Positions 38,978 to 51,067 of a stretch of DNA of 64,000 nucleotides are shown piece by piece. Positions within the stretch are counted from its first letter, which is position 1. Every line of letters starts with the position of its first letter. The notes under the pieces are model-generated. The model did no database searches. It had not been told where the DNA came from and was given only the letters and a program-made list of their open reading frames with translations. Both the position numbers and the translations under genes were made by a program. The stretch covers positions 77,599 through 141,598 of the forward strand of contig QZLH01000104.1 in assembly GCA_003833135.1 (NCBI GenBank), given 5' to 3'. The stretch comes from Oehlia diaphana. Its lineage: Eukaryota; Glomeromycota; Glomeromycetes; Glomerales; Glomeraceae.

Positions 38978-39064
38978 AGTTATTTCACATATCACATAAA
39001 TATCATGATTTTTACAGCTGTGTCATAAAAATCATTGATATTTATGACTTCCTGTGAAATAACT
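38978..39064. repeat. 87-bp hairpin
   Basis: AGTTATTTCACA at the left and TGTGAAATAACT at the right are exact inverted copies. The interior (ATCACATAAATATCATGATT versus ATCATTGATATTTATGACTT) also pairs largely. It lies directly beside the GATATC foldback region. Confidence 0.6.
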
Positions 39065-39072
39065 ATTACTAA

Positions 39073-39954
39073 CTTTACAGAAACTTTAAGTTTTCAAGTG
39101 ATATCATTTTGATATCATTTCGATATTATTTTAATATATATTTAATATTGATACGATATTGAAATAAAGTATTATCATTTTGATATCATTTCAATATTAA
39201 ATCGATGTCAAAATGATATCAAAATGATAATAGAAATGACATCGAAACAACATCTTTAAGTTTAATTTAAAGATATCATTTCGATATCATTTTAATTATC
39301 ATTTCGATATCATTTCGACATCGATTTAATATTGNNNNNNNNNNNNNNNNNNNNNNNNNNNNNNNNNNNNNNNNNNNNNNNNNNNNNNNNNNNNNNNNNN
39401 NNNNNNNNNNNNNNNNNNNNNNNNNNNNNNNNNNNNNNNNNNNNNNNNNNNNNNNNNNNNNNNNNNNNNNNNNNNNNNNNNNNNNNNNNNNNNNNNNNNN
39501 NNNNNNNNNNNNNNNNNNNNNNNNNNNNNNNNNNNNNNNNNNNNNNNNNNNNNNNNNNNNNNNNNNNNNNNNNNNNNNNNNNNNNNNNNNNNNNNNNNNN
39601 NNNNNNNNNNNNNNNNNNNNNNNNNNNNNNNNNNNNNNNNNNNNNNNNNNNNNNNNNNNNNNNNNNNNNNNNNNNNNNNNNNNNNNNNNNNNNNNNNNNN
39701 NNNNNNNNNNNNNNNNNNNNNNNNNNNNNNNNNNNNNNNNNNNNNNNNNNNNNNNNNNNNNNNNNNCATTTCGATATCATTTCGACATCGATTTAATATT
39801 GAAATGATATCAAAATGATAATACTTTATTTCGATATCATATCAATATTAAATCTATATTAAAATAATATCGAAATGATATCAAAATAATACCGTTAAGA
39901 TAAACTTAACGATATCGATTCTATATTGATTAAAAATATTAAGTTTCTGTAAAG
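39073..39954. repeat. Foldback satellite of GATATC-rich palindromic units, interrupted by an N gap
   Basis: The outer ends CTTTACAGAAACTTTAAG and TTAAGTTTCTGTAAAG are inverted copies. Inside, the units CATTTCGATATCATTT and ATCGATTTAATATTG repeat in both orientations with many GATATC palindromes. Smaller hairpins lie near each end (ATCTTTAA...TTTAAAGAT; CGTTAAG...CTTAACG). Overall it is a nested foldback structure. Confidence 0.65.
39335..39766. other. Assembly gap (N run) inside the foldback satellite
   Basis: 432 N. The 34 bases before the gap and the 34 after it are identical (ATTTCGATATCATTTCGACA onward), so the gap may be an unresolved repeat or an unmerged overlap. Confidence 0.95.
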
Positions 39955-42551
39955 AATATCACAATAATTTTTTAGTGCTTTTATTATTATTTTATTATTA
40001 TAATATAATTAACTTTGATATTATTTTAATATTTTAATTTCAAAAATATTTTAAATATATTTTGATATATTTTAAAAATTTTATAGAATAATTGCACAAT
40101 TGTTTTTAAAAGTCATTGTATCTAGGTCTATAAAAATATTTCAAAAAATTAGCAATTTTTAGTAAAGTAGGTATAAGATGAAATTACTAGCTTATTAAAA
40201 TTGCTTCTATTATTAGAAATCTATTTGAATATAAGTTTTACATAATGCTAATAAGTAATCAAAAAATTTTGATTGTTTGTCAAAATAGGATTAATCAGTA
40301 ATTTACTTAAAGAAGAATTCAGAACTGAAAGCCTTGTGATTTTTTCCAATTCACTATTTTATCATTAAAGTAATATAATAGACTAAGATTAATTTTATAT
40401 TAAATTATATATTTGTATAAAAGAATGTTATTTTTAAATATTTCTATATATAATTCAAATTTAAAATTGCCAATTCTAAATTCTAAATTTTTTATATAAT
40501 ATATATAGTATCAAATTCCAAATTTTTAATTTTATTATAACTTAAATTCCAAATTCCAAATTCCAAATGATATTTTAATTATAAAAAAAAAGAATTTTAA
40601 TTATAAAAATAAAATTTTAGTAATAAAAAATTACAGAATATATAGTTTATAATCTATATAATTTAAAATATACAGTATATAAATATCTATAGTTTTAGAT
40701 TTAATTTAATAATTACACTTAAATATTAATTACTTATATATAGTAAATTATTGTATTTTTATTTAATAATTTACTTAATAAATTATTATTAATTTTATTG
40801 TTTTATTACAAGTATAAATAATTTATAATTAATTATAAATTTAAAGAATAATTATTTTTTATTTTTTTTAAAAAAAATATTTTAAATAACTATTATTTAT
40901 ACTTTCTACTTTTGTTATTTAGTTGTATTTCTTATACTATTTAAGGTAAATTATAAAACAAAAAGAATTGGTAAAATTGCTAATAAATTTGAAATTTTAT
41001 TTGAAAATAGTGAAGAAGTTCTTATATTATATATTATTTATAAGATTTTTTTTTACTATAACATTCAAAAATAGCACCTTCTTTTTGCATATAATTAATT
41101 CTAGTAAGAAGTGCTTATTTTGGAATGTTTTATTTTTGTAACTTTGTAGTAAATTTATTAAGAGAAAGTGTGTATAATGTTAAAATTTTGCATCCCGTAA
41201 CAAAAAAAAAGAAATTCTTAATATGCGAGCTTTTTAAAATGTTTACTATGTGTATATTTCCCTGCTCCGCAAGTTTACTTGAAGCATCAAAGATGGTTTT
41301 TTTTCGGGATTTTTTTTTCCGTTAAATCACGTGACGGATTTAATTCTGGCCAGAATTAAATGATCGGCATTCAAAATATCCTTTTTGGAATAAAGGCGAG
41401 ATTTAAACATCACACATGGGGGCGAGATCTAAATTTACCCTTAAAATTTTAAAAATATTAAATTAAATATATTCCAATTCAAGTTTGAGCCAGGTTGGGT
41501 TTTTATATTTTATATTGCTAGCCAAAAAATATGCCCATTTATCAAAATTATTTAATGCCAAATGTACTTGATTTCATCATCCTCAATATTAAGATTATAA
41601 TCCAAACATTCTGTTGAATCTGTTCTGTTTCTATTCTCAACAATTTGTTTACATTTTTTCAATTAATTTTTACCTTATTATGATTATTGTATTTTGGCCG
41701 CCTATTGACTACATCTAAATGTCAGTCAGCTTTCACGACCCTGTTTACATCATATTACCACTACCACTGCTAGAGGGATGCGAATATATAAATCAATTTT
41801 AATGTACTGTACATATTGATATGTAAAAACATTCGTTCAGTTGCTGTGATATGATTAAACAATGGAATATCGATGTTATATAAATAATAACCTTTTGTAA
41901 AGGATTTACTGTATATAAACAACAGAATTTTATTATTGTGGATTAGAAGAGACTACTTTTTTCGTTACATTATTATTGAGTCATCCATATAAACTGTAAT
42001 TTGGGCTCGGGACCTGGAACAGGAAAGAGTTGATTCCTTGATGAACTTGAAAGGCTAACCAAGGAGCATGTTAACAAAGATGAAAAAATCCGAAAGACTT
42101 TTAAAATATGACTTTCTTAAATGTTACATATGGTAACGAATCACATTAGATATACGGATTGGATGCGAGGCATCCCTTGCATTTCGCATTTTGTTTATTA
42201 AATCATAGGAAACTGCTAAAAAAAAAATTTTTAGTTAATGCTAATTCTGGTCAAATTACAATGTTTGGAGCATTTTTAGTATATAAATATAATTTTAATT
42301 TTTCTGGTAGTTTCCCCCTTTCTATTGCAAAGAGCCCATTTATCAATTAACACTAACACTACAAAGTATGGTTAATGATTTAAAATGTCAGGATATTATT
42401 CGGATTTTATACAATGAAAATAAAATGCAATACATATACAGTATATACAAAGATACGAATTATAAAATATAAATTTTATTTATAATACTACTTATTGTAC
42501 CTCAAATATAGTAAATAAATTATATATATACTCGTCTATAAAATAATTTGC
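39955..42551. other. AT-rich intergenic region
   Basis: 2.6 kb. The left half is almost pure A/T. From 41.2 kb the composition rises and a perfect 24-bp palindrome occurs at 41338-41361, next to a CACGTG core. Short open frames at 41125-41325 and 42159-42350 have no recognisable products. Confidence 0.5.
41338..41361. repeat. Perfect 24-bp palindrome
   Basis: ATTTAATTCTGG joined directly to its reverse complement CCAGAATTAAAT, with TCACGTGA a few bases to the left. It could be a transposon end or a dimeric factor site. Confidence 0.6.
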
Positions 42552-44675
42552 CTAACGAATAAGACCATCAAGTTTCCATGAACATTTGTTTTCTGTCTTT
42601 TTGTTCTTACTTGGAGTATTAAAAATCTTCCAGAATCTTAAAGTATTATCGTCACCACCAGCTCCAGTTACTATGTCTTCTCCATTTGGTGAAATTGAAA
42701 AATAAAGAACACGATAAGTATGACCTCTTAACGTAGCAATTTTTTGCATTGATGGATATTTCCAAATCATAACATCATTTTTCCACCACCCGTGTGTTGA
42801 AACTATTTCATTTACCGTTGATGACCATTGTAAGTTACAAACCTAAATATAATTTCATATTTAGTAAAATACAAATGTAAATTAATAAGAATTTCTTTAA
42901 TTATAATAACCTGAGACTTGGCATTATAACATGCCAAAGTCCTTCCATCAACTGTATTCCAGAAACGTATCTGACGATCTAAATGACCACCTCCACTAGC
43001 CAATAAGTTACGAGCATGAGGACTCCATGAAATAGCACGAATTGCAGCTTTGTGACCTTCTAGTTTTCGAACTGAAGTGGGGTTCATGCCTTCCCACAAA
43101 AATAGCTCGTTAGCATTACCTCCACTTGCTAATTGATCTCCTTCTAAATTCCATTTCAATCCGCAAACCTAAGTTGTAAGATCGAAAATTATCAATCTTC
43201 TTTTAATGTAATAAATTTTTTTCTTTAAAAAATGATTAATACCTCGGATTTATGTCCTGTGAAAGCTTGAATGTAGTCATTAGGACTCCTTTGATCCCTA
43301 TGGTAAATTATACGATCTCCACTACCAGTACTTAATATATTTTTATTCCACTCAAGAGTTCCTATAATATAATGAATTATAATTATATTCTACTTCCAAT
43401 ATTTTTTAAAATTTTTTGATTATTTACCGACACGTGATCTGTGTCCGTCAAAGTCACGAACTTTCATAAGTTTTTGCGCGTCCCAAATTTGAACTTTTCC
43501 TTCTGTCGTTCCAACAGCAAGTTGAAAGTTCTATTAAAAATAAAATAAAATAAAATTTAGTATAAATCTTCATGATTAATATATGTTTATACATAATTAA
43601 GGTAAACCTGAGGAAACCATTTGACTGATGAGATAGTATATGGAAATCCCAAATCACATAATTTCGTCATCTTTAAATTCAATTTAATGTATGCGATTAT
43701 TTATGTGTATTTTAAGTAAAAAAAAGAAATCCGACTTATGTAATACTAACCTTTGAAGTTCCGGTATTCCATAAATAAACGCTACAATCTAGCCCCAAAC
43801 TTAACGTATCAAACGAGGACCAATCAACAATGTTCAAGTAAAAATCATCCTACATAATTTGAACATAATTAAATTAATATTTCCATATGTCCTTGATAAT
43901 ATAATCTCAATTACAAAATTGACCTTGAGTGTTAAATCATTGCAGAAAGCAAGCATTTGATATGGTTGTGGATTAATTTTTCTGTTTAATTTTTGTGGTG
44001 CCACCATCAATTTCTCAATATCATGTGAGAACGGGGTTGTAGCGTAAGTTTCTCTGTAAGGAGTATCAATAAATCTAGGTCGTTGATTAAACGACTTTTG
44101 AAAATTTAAAATATTATCGGTAGAAGAAACCGAACTGGCATCAATATTCTTAGTAATCTCATCATTAATAGAACGAGTAGGGAACATAATTCGTTGTACA
44201 ATTATTTTGCGAAGTCGGTCACTCTCTATAATGAGAAAAAGTTTTGTTAAATTAACGAAAGGTATAATAATAAAAATCAATATAAATTATTTACCTTGAT
44301 CATTATCAGCTTCAGACAATTTTCTCTTTCGATTTTGCTGTTTTGTAGATGCAGAACGTCTCTGGAATTCGGATATCATATCTTCACTTCTGACAGGAAT
44401 AAATCTTCAAAATTATTTTTTTTTTAAACGCGATAATTATATTTATCAATGTTTATAACATTTTACGAAAAAAATGCTATTTGATACTTTGATGAATATA
44501 AAATTGCGTATATTAATTAATACCTATCCCTGTAAGAGTGCCCTATTCCATTTCCTTGTTGAGGATTTACTGCATGTCCAAACGATATATCGTTGGACGC
44601 GTTTAAAGTACTTCCTTGTGAAGATGAAGAACTCCTCGGAAAAGTAAAAATTGATTTATTTTCTTGTTGATACAT
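42552..44675 (-). CDS. CDH1: APC/C activator of the Cdc20/Cdh1 (fizzy-related) family
   Basis: 498-residue WD40 protein in nine exons: 44675-44524, 44404-44295, 44225-43924, 43849-43751, 43670-43608, 43530-43428, 43361-43243, 43168-42911, 42842-42552. The C-box DRFIPVR (about residues 50-56, across the first intron) and the C-terminal Ile-Arg tail (LDGLIR) are the two APC/C-docking elements. The propeller shows DDFYLNIVDWSS, GHKSEVCGLKWN, SGGGHLDRQIRFWNT and LRGHTYRVLYFSISPNGEDI. Members recruit substrates to the anaphase-promoting complex for ubiquitination. The C-box wording and DDFYLNIVDW favour Cdh1 over Cdc20, but the split is not certain. No key element is missing. Confidence 0.9.
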
Positions 44676-45039
44676 TATTAAAATATATATTTTTGAAATT
44701 TAGTTGGATAATTATTGGTCAAATACTTTTAATCGAAAGGAAATGAAAAGAAATGAAATAATAATAATAATTCGAATATATACAGTATATATATATATAT
44801 AACACTTTAATAAGCTTTTACCATAATTAAACTTTCTTTTATCTGTTATAAAATTTTTCACACTGATACTAAAGTATATAGTCTATTTAGTCTATTTAGT
44901 CTATTCATAGTTATTTAAGCTTTAAGCTTTTATTTTACTTATTGTTCTATTACACAGTGGCAATTAAACAACAAATATTGATAAATTCCGTAATATAACG
45001 ATAATCACAATGATAAAACAGGTTATATCAAATTAATAT
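44676..45039. other. Upstream region of the APC/C activator gene
   Basis: About 360 bp, AT-rich, with AT dinucleotides near 44780-44800 and three tandem copies of TAGTCTATT near 44878-44906. Presumably contains the promoter of the minus-strand gene. Confidence 0.45.
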
Positions 45040-45310
45040 TTCGAAAAAAAAAGCACTAAATAAAGTGTTGCTCCCGTGATTGCTTTAAAAAGGTCGTGGT
45101 CGTGATAAGCGAGAATTTTTGAGAATTTTTTTCGAAAGTTTCACTATAAATAAAATCAATGCTTTATTTTAGTGCTTTTTTTTCGAAAGTTCACTATAAA
45201 TAAAAATCAATGCTTTATTTTAGTGCTTTTTTTTCGAAAGTTCACTATAAATAAAAATCAATGCTTTATTTTAGTGCTTTTTTTTCGAAAGTTCACTATA
45301 AAAAAAAATC
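45040..45310. repeat. 51-bp tandem repeat with an inverted partial copy
   Basis: TTTCGAAAG starts at 45130, 45181, 45232 and 45283: an exact period of 51 bp, three full units and a partial fourth, each with CACTATAAATAAAAATCAAT and GCTTTATTTTAGTGC. At 45040-45067 the segment TTCGAAAAAAAAAGCACTAA is the reverse complement of the unit's end, so an inverted partial copy precedes the array. Confidence 0.85.
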
Positions 45311-46859
45311 AATAAAGTGTAAAATTAATTCTGATACACGGTTCTAACTGCGAAATAACAGATGAAAAGTTATCAGGTTATCTTTATTAATATTTTCTAA
45401 GGAATGTAAGAAAATGTCGGATTAGAAAGTTCTCAATAATTTATTTTCGTATCCGTTATATAAGTTATTTCTAAAGAATGATATAGATGGAAATTTATGA
45501 GTGTATTTTATCTACAGTATATTAGAAAACGATGAAAGTTATTTTATGGATTGGTGATTTTATTGATTAGGCCAGGCCAATAGTATTACAAGAATTTTTA
45601 TTGAAAAAAGAGGGGGAGGGCCAAAAATAATTTACAAAAATTTTTTAAATTATTTTTTACTATTAAAATTTTGAAAATATGAGGGGGAGGAGGGATTATT
45701 ATATAAAAAATTTTTTTTTAATATTAATAAGAAACCAAATTTTTGATTGAATTTTGTTTTTTTTTTGGTGTCTATTTAAAATTAAAATTTTTGAAGGGGG
45801 GATTTTGTTGAATAGAAAATCAAATTGGTCCAGCCTTACTAATTCAAATATTTTTATAAATAAAAATATTATTTTAGCAATTTAACCAATAGTTATTATA
45901 AATTAATCCGGATAAAAATGGAATATCCGGATTTCCCGTCATCGCTTTATCCGAATGATCCCGATAAGAACCTACTGAATTATTTTGATTATTTTTGAAT
46001 ACCGAATCGAAATTTAAGAATTTAATTCCTTACATACTTTACGATCAATTAATTTAAGATTATTCATATACTTTGATTTATCGTAATATACTTGTTATAA
46101 TATTAAAGAATAATTGTTCAACATTATAATAATTTATTTTGATTCATTTGCTTTACAAATTTTAAAAAATTTATTACAATATAGAATTCTAAATTTTGTC
46201 CCATTTTTCCGTACGTTTTTTTTTCACATAAATTAATATTAAAGATTGAAATATTACATAATTATTGGATTAAAAATGATTATTACATATGATAATTTAA
46301 AATAAATAGAATAATTTGGATTTCGTTTATATTATCATTATTATATTTCCTTTTTCGATCGATCGATAAGTTGCAGATCCTCAATATACATAGTGGTTGA
46401 AATTTTATCAAATTTGGTTTGATTATTAATCAAAAATTTCACAATTTCACGTGGTTTGCCAAAGATTTGTAATTATTTGTTTGTAGATCTTGAACAAATT
46501 AATTTGAATGATATATGAATAACTATATTAAAATTGACCAAAATTATAATAATATAATGTTGGCCAAAATTGAACATAATTCTGCCCATTTATAAAGAAA
46601 TTCTAACGTATTTGTAATCTAATTACTAATAAAATGTTGATCTTAGTAATTTTTGAACATTTGTAATGTGACTAATGTCATGACGTTGAGTCGAAAAAAA
46701 AAAAATTTTTTTTTTTTTATGATATATAAAGGACTCAAACGAGTTAAAGATTTGAATATTCATTCTCATAACCGAATATAGTATATTAAAAAAAAAAAAA
46801 ATCAAAGAAAATTAAAATTATACATATATATATTTTTTTGATAAAATAATCTCGTAAAA
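45311..46859. other. Intergenic region upstream of the quinone reductase gene, possible MITE
   Basis: 1.5 kb AT-rich DNA. The segment about 45568-45843 has G-runs (GAGGGGGAGG twice, GGGGGG) unusual here and loosely inverted ends (TTAGGCCAGGCCAAT versus ATTGGTCCAGCCTTA), so it may be an old MITE. No coding sequence. Confidence 0.4.
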
Positions 46860-48052
46860 ATGGTTAAAATCTTTATTGTCATGTTAGTATCAATTATTTT
46901 TTTTTTTTTGTCGATTTGATAAAAATTTAAAAACTAATTAAATTATTATCATTCGATAATAGCTATAGCACCTATACCCATATCTACCAATTGGCCTTAG
47001 AAGCCAAGAAAGGTATTGAATCTGTTAGTCCAAGCGTCCAAGTTGAACTTTACCAAGTTCCTGAGACTCTCTCCCAAGAAATTTTGGATAAAATGCATGC
47101 CCCACCTAAACCAGATATTCCAATTATTACAAGTAGGAACATTATTCAAATTGATTCATTTTTTAAATTTTTTAGGATTTCTTAATAAAATAACATATAT
47201 ATATATATTTTAAATAAAAAGCTGCTAAACTTGCGGAAGCAGATGGGTTCTTATTTGGATTTCCAACTCGATTTGGTACTATGCCAGCTCAATTCAAAGC
47301 ATTTTTGGATAGTACTGGTCAATTATGGTTCACCAATGCTTTAAATAGAAAATTCGCTGGACTCTTTTTCTCTACATCCACTCAACATGGTGGACAAGAA
47401 ACTACAGCTTTCACTGCTGTCACTTATTTCGCACATCATGGTATGGTTTATGTCCCACTTCAAACCGGAATAGCTTACTATGGCCAAACTGACGAAATTA
47501 TTGGAGGCGGTCCATGGGGAAGCGGAACAATAACTGGATCTGATGCATCCCGCTCAATCTCAGAAAGAGAAAAGGAAACCGCACGACTTCAAGGAAAAGA
47601 TTTCGCTGAAGTTGTTTCAGCATACGTAAATGGAAAAAAAGCGTAAGCAATCTTATAGCAAAAAATAGATTAACATAGTTTAGTATCATCAATTCATTAG
47701 TTTACAAGAATACATTATTATATTAAATTATTGATTTTATTGTACACTAGTTAGCATTATTTAATTTCAATAATTGTACAAATAAAACTCTTTTTGCCCT
47801 TCAAATCATAGTTTCTGTAAAAGTTTTTAAAAAGTACAATTCATTTTTCTCATAATTTTATTTGATCTCAATTATTCTTTTTCCCCTCAAATTTTTTATA
47901 GTATTAATAATACCGAAGAGAAAAAAGAAGAAATAGTGGAAGAATCGAGTGATCCTACAACGAATCAAATCACAACTAGATCAACCGAAAAGAAAAAGAA
48001 ATCAAAAAAATATTGGTTATGTTGTGGAAATGATGGTTTATTACAAGATTAA
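46860..48052 (+). CDS. PST2: Flavodoxin-like NAD(P)H:quinone oxidoreductase (PST2/YCP4, WrbA family)
   Basis: Long form of 254 residues in four exons: 46860-46882, 46963-47132, 47222-47642, 47902-48052. The start MVKIFIVIYSTYTHIYQLA forms the FMN phosphate-binding loop; GFLFGFPTRFGTMPAQFKAF, STSTQHGGQETTAFTAVTYF, HHGMVYVPLQTG and GGGPWGSGTITGSDASR are the WrbA-type FMN and tetramer motifs. Members reduce quinones by two electrons with FMN and NAD(P)H and protect against oxidative stress. Reading through the last donor gives a stop at 47646 and a 205-residue short form with its own AATAAA at 47781. Splicing to 47902 adds a Lys/Glu-rich tail ending YWLCCGNDGLLQD. Yeast has both a tail-less member (Pst2) and a tailed one (Ycp4), so both forms are plausible. 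Confidence 0.92.
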
Positions 48053-48916
48053 ATAAGATTTTATTTTATAATTTTTTATAATGATTTTTTTTTAGAAAAG
48101 CTAATTTTATTTTATATATAATTATGTATAAAATTGTGTATTAATAGTTATTATTATTTATTTATCATCTTAATATAGAATAGGTTCTAAGGATTTTGTG
48201 GGGCGTCTTTTCTTTATATGCTTGGGCGTTTTTTTTTTGTACTGTTTCACAAATAAATGGCAAAATAATTTTTTGCAACTAAGCCTGTGTAACACATACA
48301 CGAACGAATTAAATTTAAGTATAGACCAGTTTTTTATTAAATGATCGACAACCTGTTGAGTGAAACCAGTGTGGTGGGGTGAAGTATACTCAACAACTAA
48401 TTTTTGGACGGGGTACATTTTATTTATCACCTGATCACCTGAGCATGTTTGTCACATAGTATCATACACTACGCACTCATCACCTCCTCCCCAAAAAGTT
48501 TTGTTGGTTTTTTTTAAAAATTTATTTTATTTATTTACATTTAAAGAATTTAAAGAACTAATTTTAATTATAATTGATCATGATTGACTATAACACAATT
48601 ACGGCTAAAATGATCTTACATAAAATTAGTAAAAAGAAAAAAAATTTTTTCTCAAATTCTAATATAATATTTCAAGTTAATACTACCGCACAAATGATAC
48701 AAGTTAAAAATATAATAATAATGTAATAATTAAGTACAAGTAGTATCAATTTAATGAAAAGGAACAGTCATTAAATGCATTAACAGTAAATGCAAGAAAA
48801 AGAAAGGAATGTAAATGATTTAGACATTTAGTGTGTCCACCGACGCGCTGCCGAAGTAAAAAACATGTAATGCAAAATTAAATGGAATTTAGTCCAATTA
48901 TGTATTTGTTGTTGAT
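48053..48916. other. Convergent intergenic region
   Basis: 0.86 kb between two gene 3' ends. It is less AT-rich at 48170-48480, where an 86-codon minus-strand frame has no recognisable product. Possibly an old repeat fragment. Confidence 0.4.
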
Positions 48917-50023
48917 TTAATAAATTTGTAAGGCAAAGTTAATATCCTTAAGATCATCTAGGATATTATGCTTTGTTTTGAAATTATCGATAATATTCTG
49001 GAGGTTTTGACAAATATTTTCTTGTTCATCTAATTGGGACATGAGTTCTTCAATAAGGGATTGTTGGTCGGACATCGTAACAGCTTGTTCCATAATTAAG
49101 TTATTGGCAATGTTTAATTCGCTTCGATAATGGTCATTGTTACGATCTAATTGATGATGTTTTCCATTTAATAAACAACGTAAATCGGCAACATCCACCT
49201 CCAACTCTAAAACACGTGATTCTTCACATGCTAGACGATGTTCCATTTGGCAAACATCGGCTGTTAACAAACCTTTTTCTTGCATAAGCTCCTTATTCTC
49301 AGCCTGTAATTTTTTATTTTCGGCTCGGAGCTCTTTAAGTTCAGCGATTAATTTCATACTTTCATTTTTACGAGTTGGAGTAGTAGAATTAAGAGGTTTC
49401 TTTGTAGAAATTCGAGATTGCTCTTGTACTGTTGTTGCTTTTTTACGAGGCGTGTTCTTTGTGGCGATAGATTTAGGAGGTTGAGTTGTTAATTTTTTAA
49501 TATTTGGAGAAGATACAGCACGTACAGTACGACCAGAAGTATCTTCAATTTTTCGTTTCGATAAGGAAGTTTGTTTTGCAGTCTGTGGTGCTAAAATTTT
49601 CTTTGTAGGACTTTTAGGATCATTTATATTCGATGAAGGAGAAACACTGGATTTTGGGGAAGGTAGCATACTTCTTACCAGCGAAGATTTATTCGTGGCA
49701 TCGATACTTGTCTTGATAGGAGGTCGTGATTTTGTAGTCGATTTTGATGATGATGATGATGTTGTTGTTGTTGCTGCTGCAGTAGGAGCGTTACTAGTTG
49801 AGGTTGACTTTGGTGATGGTAACTGCGTGGTGGACGTGGGAGTTTCAGGACTTTTATTTATACCAGTTGATGGAGATTTTGATTTTGTTTTTACCGAGAT
49901 TTTTTGTAATTTTGAAGACGTAGCGGGAGTTTTTTGTTGTTGGCCAGTTGGGGTTCCATTTACAGTCTTGCCTGATTTGGGAAGACGTGAAGGTAAACGA
50001 GAAACCGTGGTAGTAGTTGACAT
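48917..50023 (-). CDS. Unrecognised Ser/Thr/Pro/Lys-rich protein with C-terminal coiled coil
   Basis: Single-exon frame of 368 residues starting MSTTTTVSRLPSRLPKSGKT. Residues 1-220 are disordered-looking and basic, rich in Ser, Thr, Pro and Lys, with many SP/TP sites (LPSPKS, KSPTKK, TPRKK). Residues about 222-355 form a heptad-like coiled coil (LIAELKELRAENKKLQAENK, then EESRVLELEVDVADLRCLL). A basic, SP-rich N-terminus plus a coiled coil resembles microtubule- or spindle-associated proteins that are targets of cyclin-dependent kinases, but I recognise no family and this is only a guess. The absence of introns is unusual for this window. Confidence 0.8.
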   Translation of the reverse strand: MSTTTTVSRLPSRLPKSGKTVNGTPTGQQQKTPATSSKLQKISVKTKSKSPSTGINKSPETPTSTTQLPSPKSTSTSNAPTAAATTTTSSSSSKSTTKSRPPIKTSIDATNKSSLVRSMLPSPKSSVSPSSNINDPKSPTKKILAPQTAKQTSLSKRKIEDTSGRTVRAVSSPNIKKLTTQPPKSIATKNTPRKKATTVQEQSRISTKKPLNSTTPTRKNESMKLIAELKELRAENKKLQAENKELMQEKGLLTADVCQMEHRLACEESRVLELEVDVADLRCLLNGKHHQLDRNNDHYRSELNIANNLIMEQAVTMSDQQSLIEELMSQLDEQENICQNLQNIIDNFKTKHNILDDLKDINFALQIY

Positions 50024-50226
50024 TATTTATTATTATATTATTAATGGTATAAAGAAGTCCTTATAAGAAAGAAAACTCAGCATAAATTTTTTTTTTTGAG
50101 AAAAAAAAAAAGGGAATAATGGTGCTTTCGTACATGAACCTTTTTATTTTTTTTTTTTTAAAAAAAAAAAGTTCAAAACCTTTTTTTATATAAAGCAAAG
50201 CACCTTTTTTTTTTTTTTTTTAAAAA

Positions 50227-50270
<44 letters not shown>

Positions 50271-50321
50271 AACCGAGTAAATTTAATTTAAAAAAATTTC
50301 TTGTTACAAGAAGCAAAAAAA
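50024..50321. repeat. Homopolymer-rich contig end with T(n)A(n) tracts
   Basis: Includes T(13)A(11) at 50147-50170 and T(17)A(11) at 50205-50232, then long A runs. The segment GTTCAAAACCTTTTTTTATA, continuing through AAGCAAAGCACC, occurs again directly after the N gap. Confidence 0.7.
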
Positions 50322-50964
50322 NNNNNNNNNNNNNNNNNNNNNNNNNNNNNNNNNNNNNNNNNNNNNNNNNNNNNNNNNNNNNNNNNNNNNNNNNNNNNNN
50401 NNNNNNNNNNNNNNNNNNNNNNNNNNNNNNNNNNNNNNNNNNNNNNNNNNNNNNNNNNNNNNNNNNNNNNNNNNNNNNNNNNNNNNNNNNNNNNNNNNNN
50501 NNNNNNNNNNNNNNNNNNNNNNNNNNNNNNNNNNNNNNNNNNNNNNNNNNNNNNNNNNNNNNNNNNNNNNNNNNNNNNNNNNNNNNNNNNNNNNNNNNNN
50601 NNNNNNNNNNNNNNNNNNNNNNNNNNNNNNNNNNNNNNNNNNNNNNNNNNNNNNNNNNNNNNNNNNNNNNNNNNNNNNNNNNNNNNNNNNNNNNNNNNNN
50701 NNNNNNNNNNNNNNNNNNNNNNNNNNNNNNNNNNNNNNNNNNNNNNNNNNNNNNNNNNNNNNNNNNNNNNNNNNNNNNNNNNNNNNNNNNNNNNNNNNNN
50801 NNNNNNNNNNNNNNNNNNNNNNNNNNNNNNNNNNNNNNNNNNNNNNNNNNNNNNNNNNNNNNNNNNNNNNNNNNNNNNNNNNNNNNNNNNNNNNNNNNNN
50901 NNNNNNNNNNNNNNNNNNNNNNNNNNNNNNNNNNNNNNNNNNNNNNNNNNNNNNNNNNNNNNNN
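50322..50964. other. Assembly gap (N run)
   Basis: About 640 N. The sequence just after the gap (50965 onward) repeats 50169-50240 nearly exactly, so the gap may be spurious or collapsed. Confidence 0.95.
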
Positions 50965-51023
50965 AAGTTCAAAACCTTTTTTTATATAAAGCAAAGCACC
51001 TTTTTTTTTTTTTTTTTTAAAAT

Positions 51024-51067
<44 letters not shown>

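Noticed and set aside
48170..48430. 86-codon minus-strand frame
   Set aside because: No recognisable motif and no splice partners; it lies between two convergent 3' ends and may be an old repeat.
49695..50066. 123-codon plus-strand frame rich in Asp and Val
   Set aside because: Antisense shadow of the Ser/Thr-rich N-terminus of the minus-strand gene.
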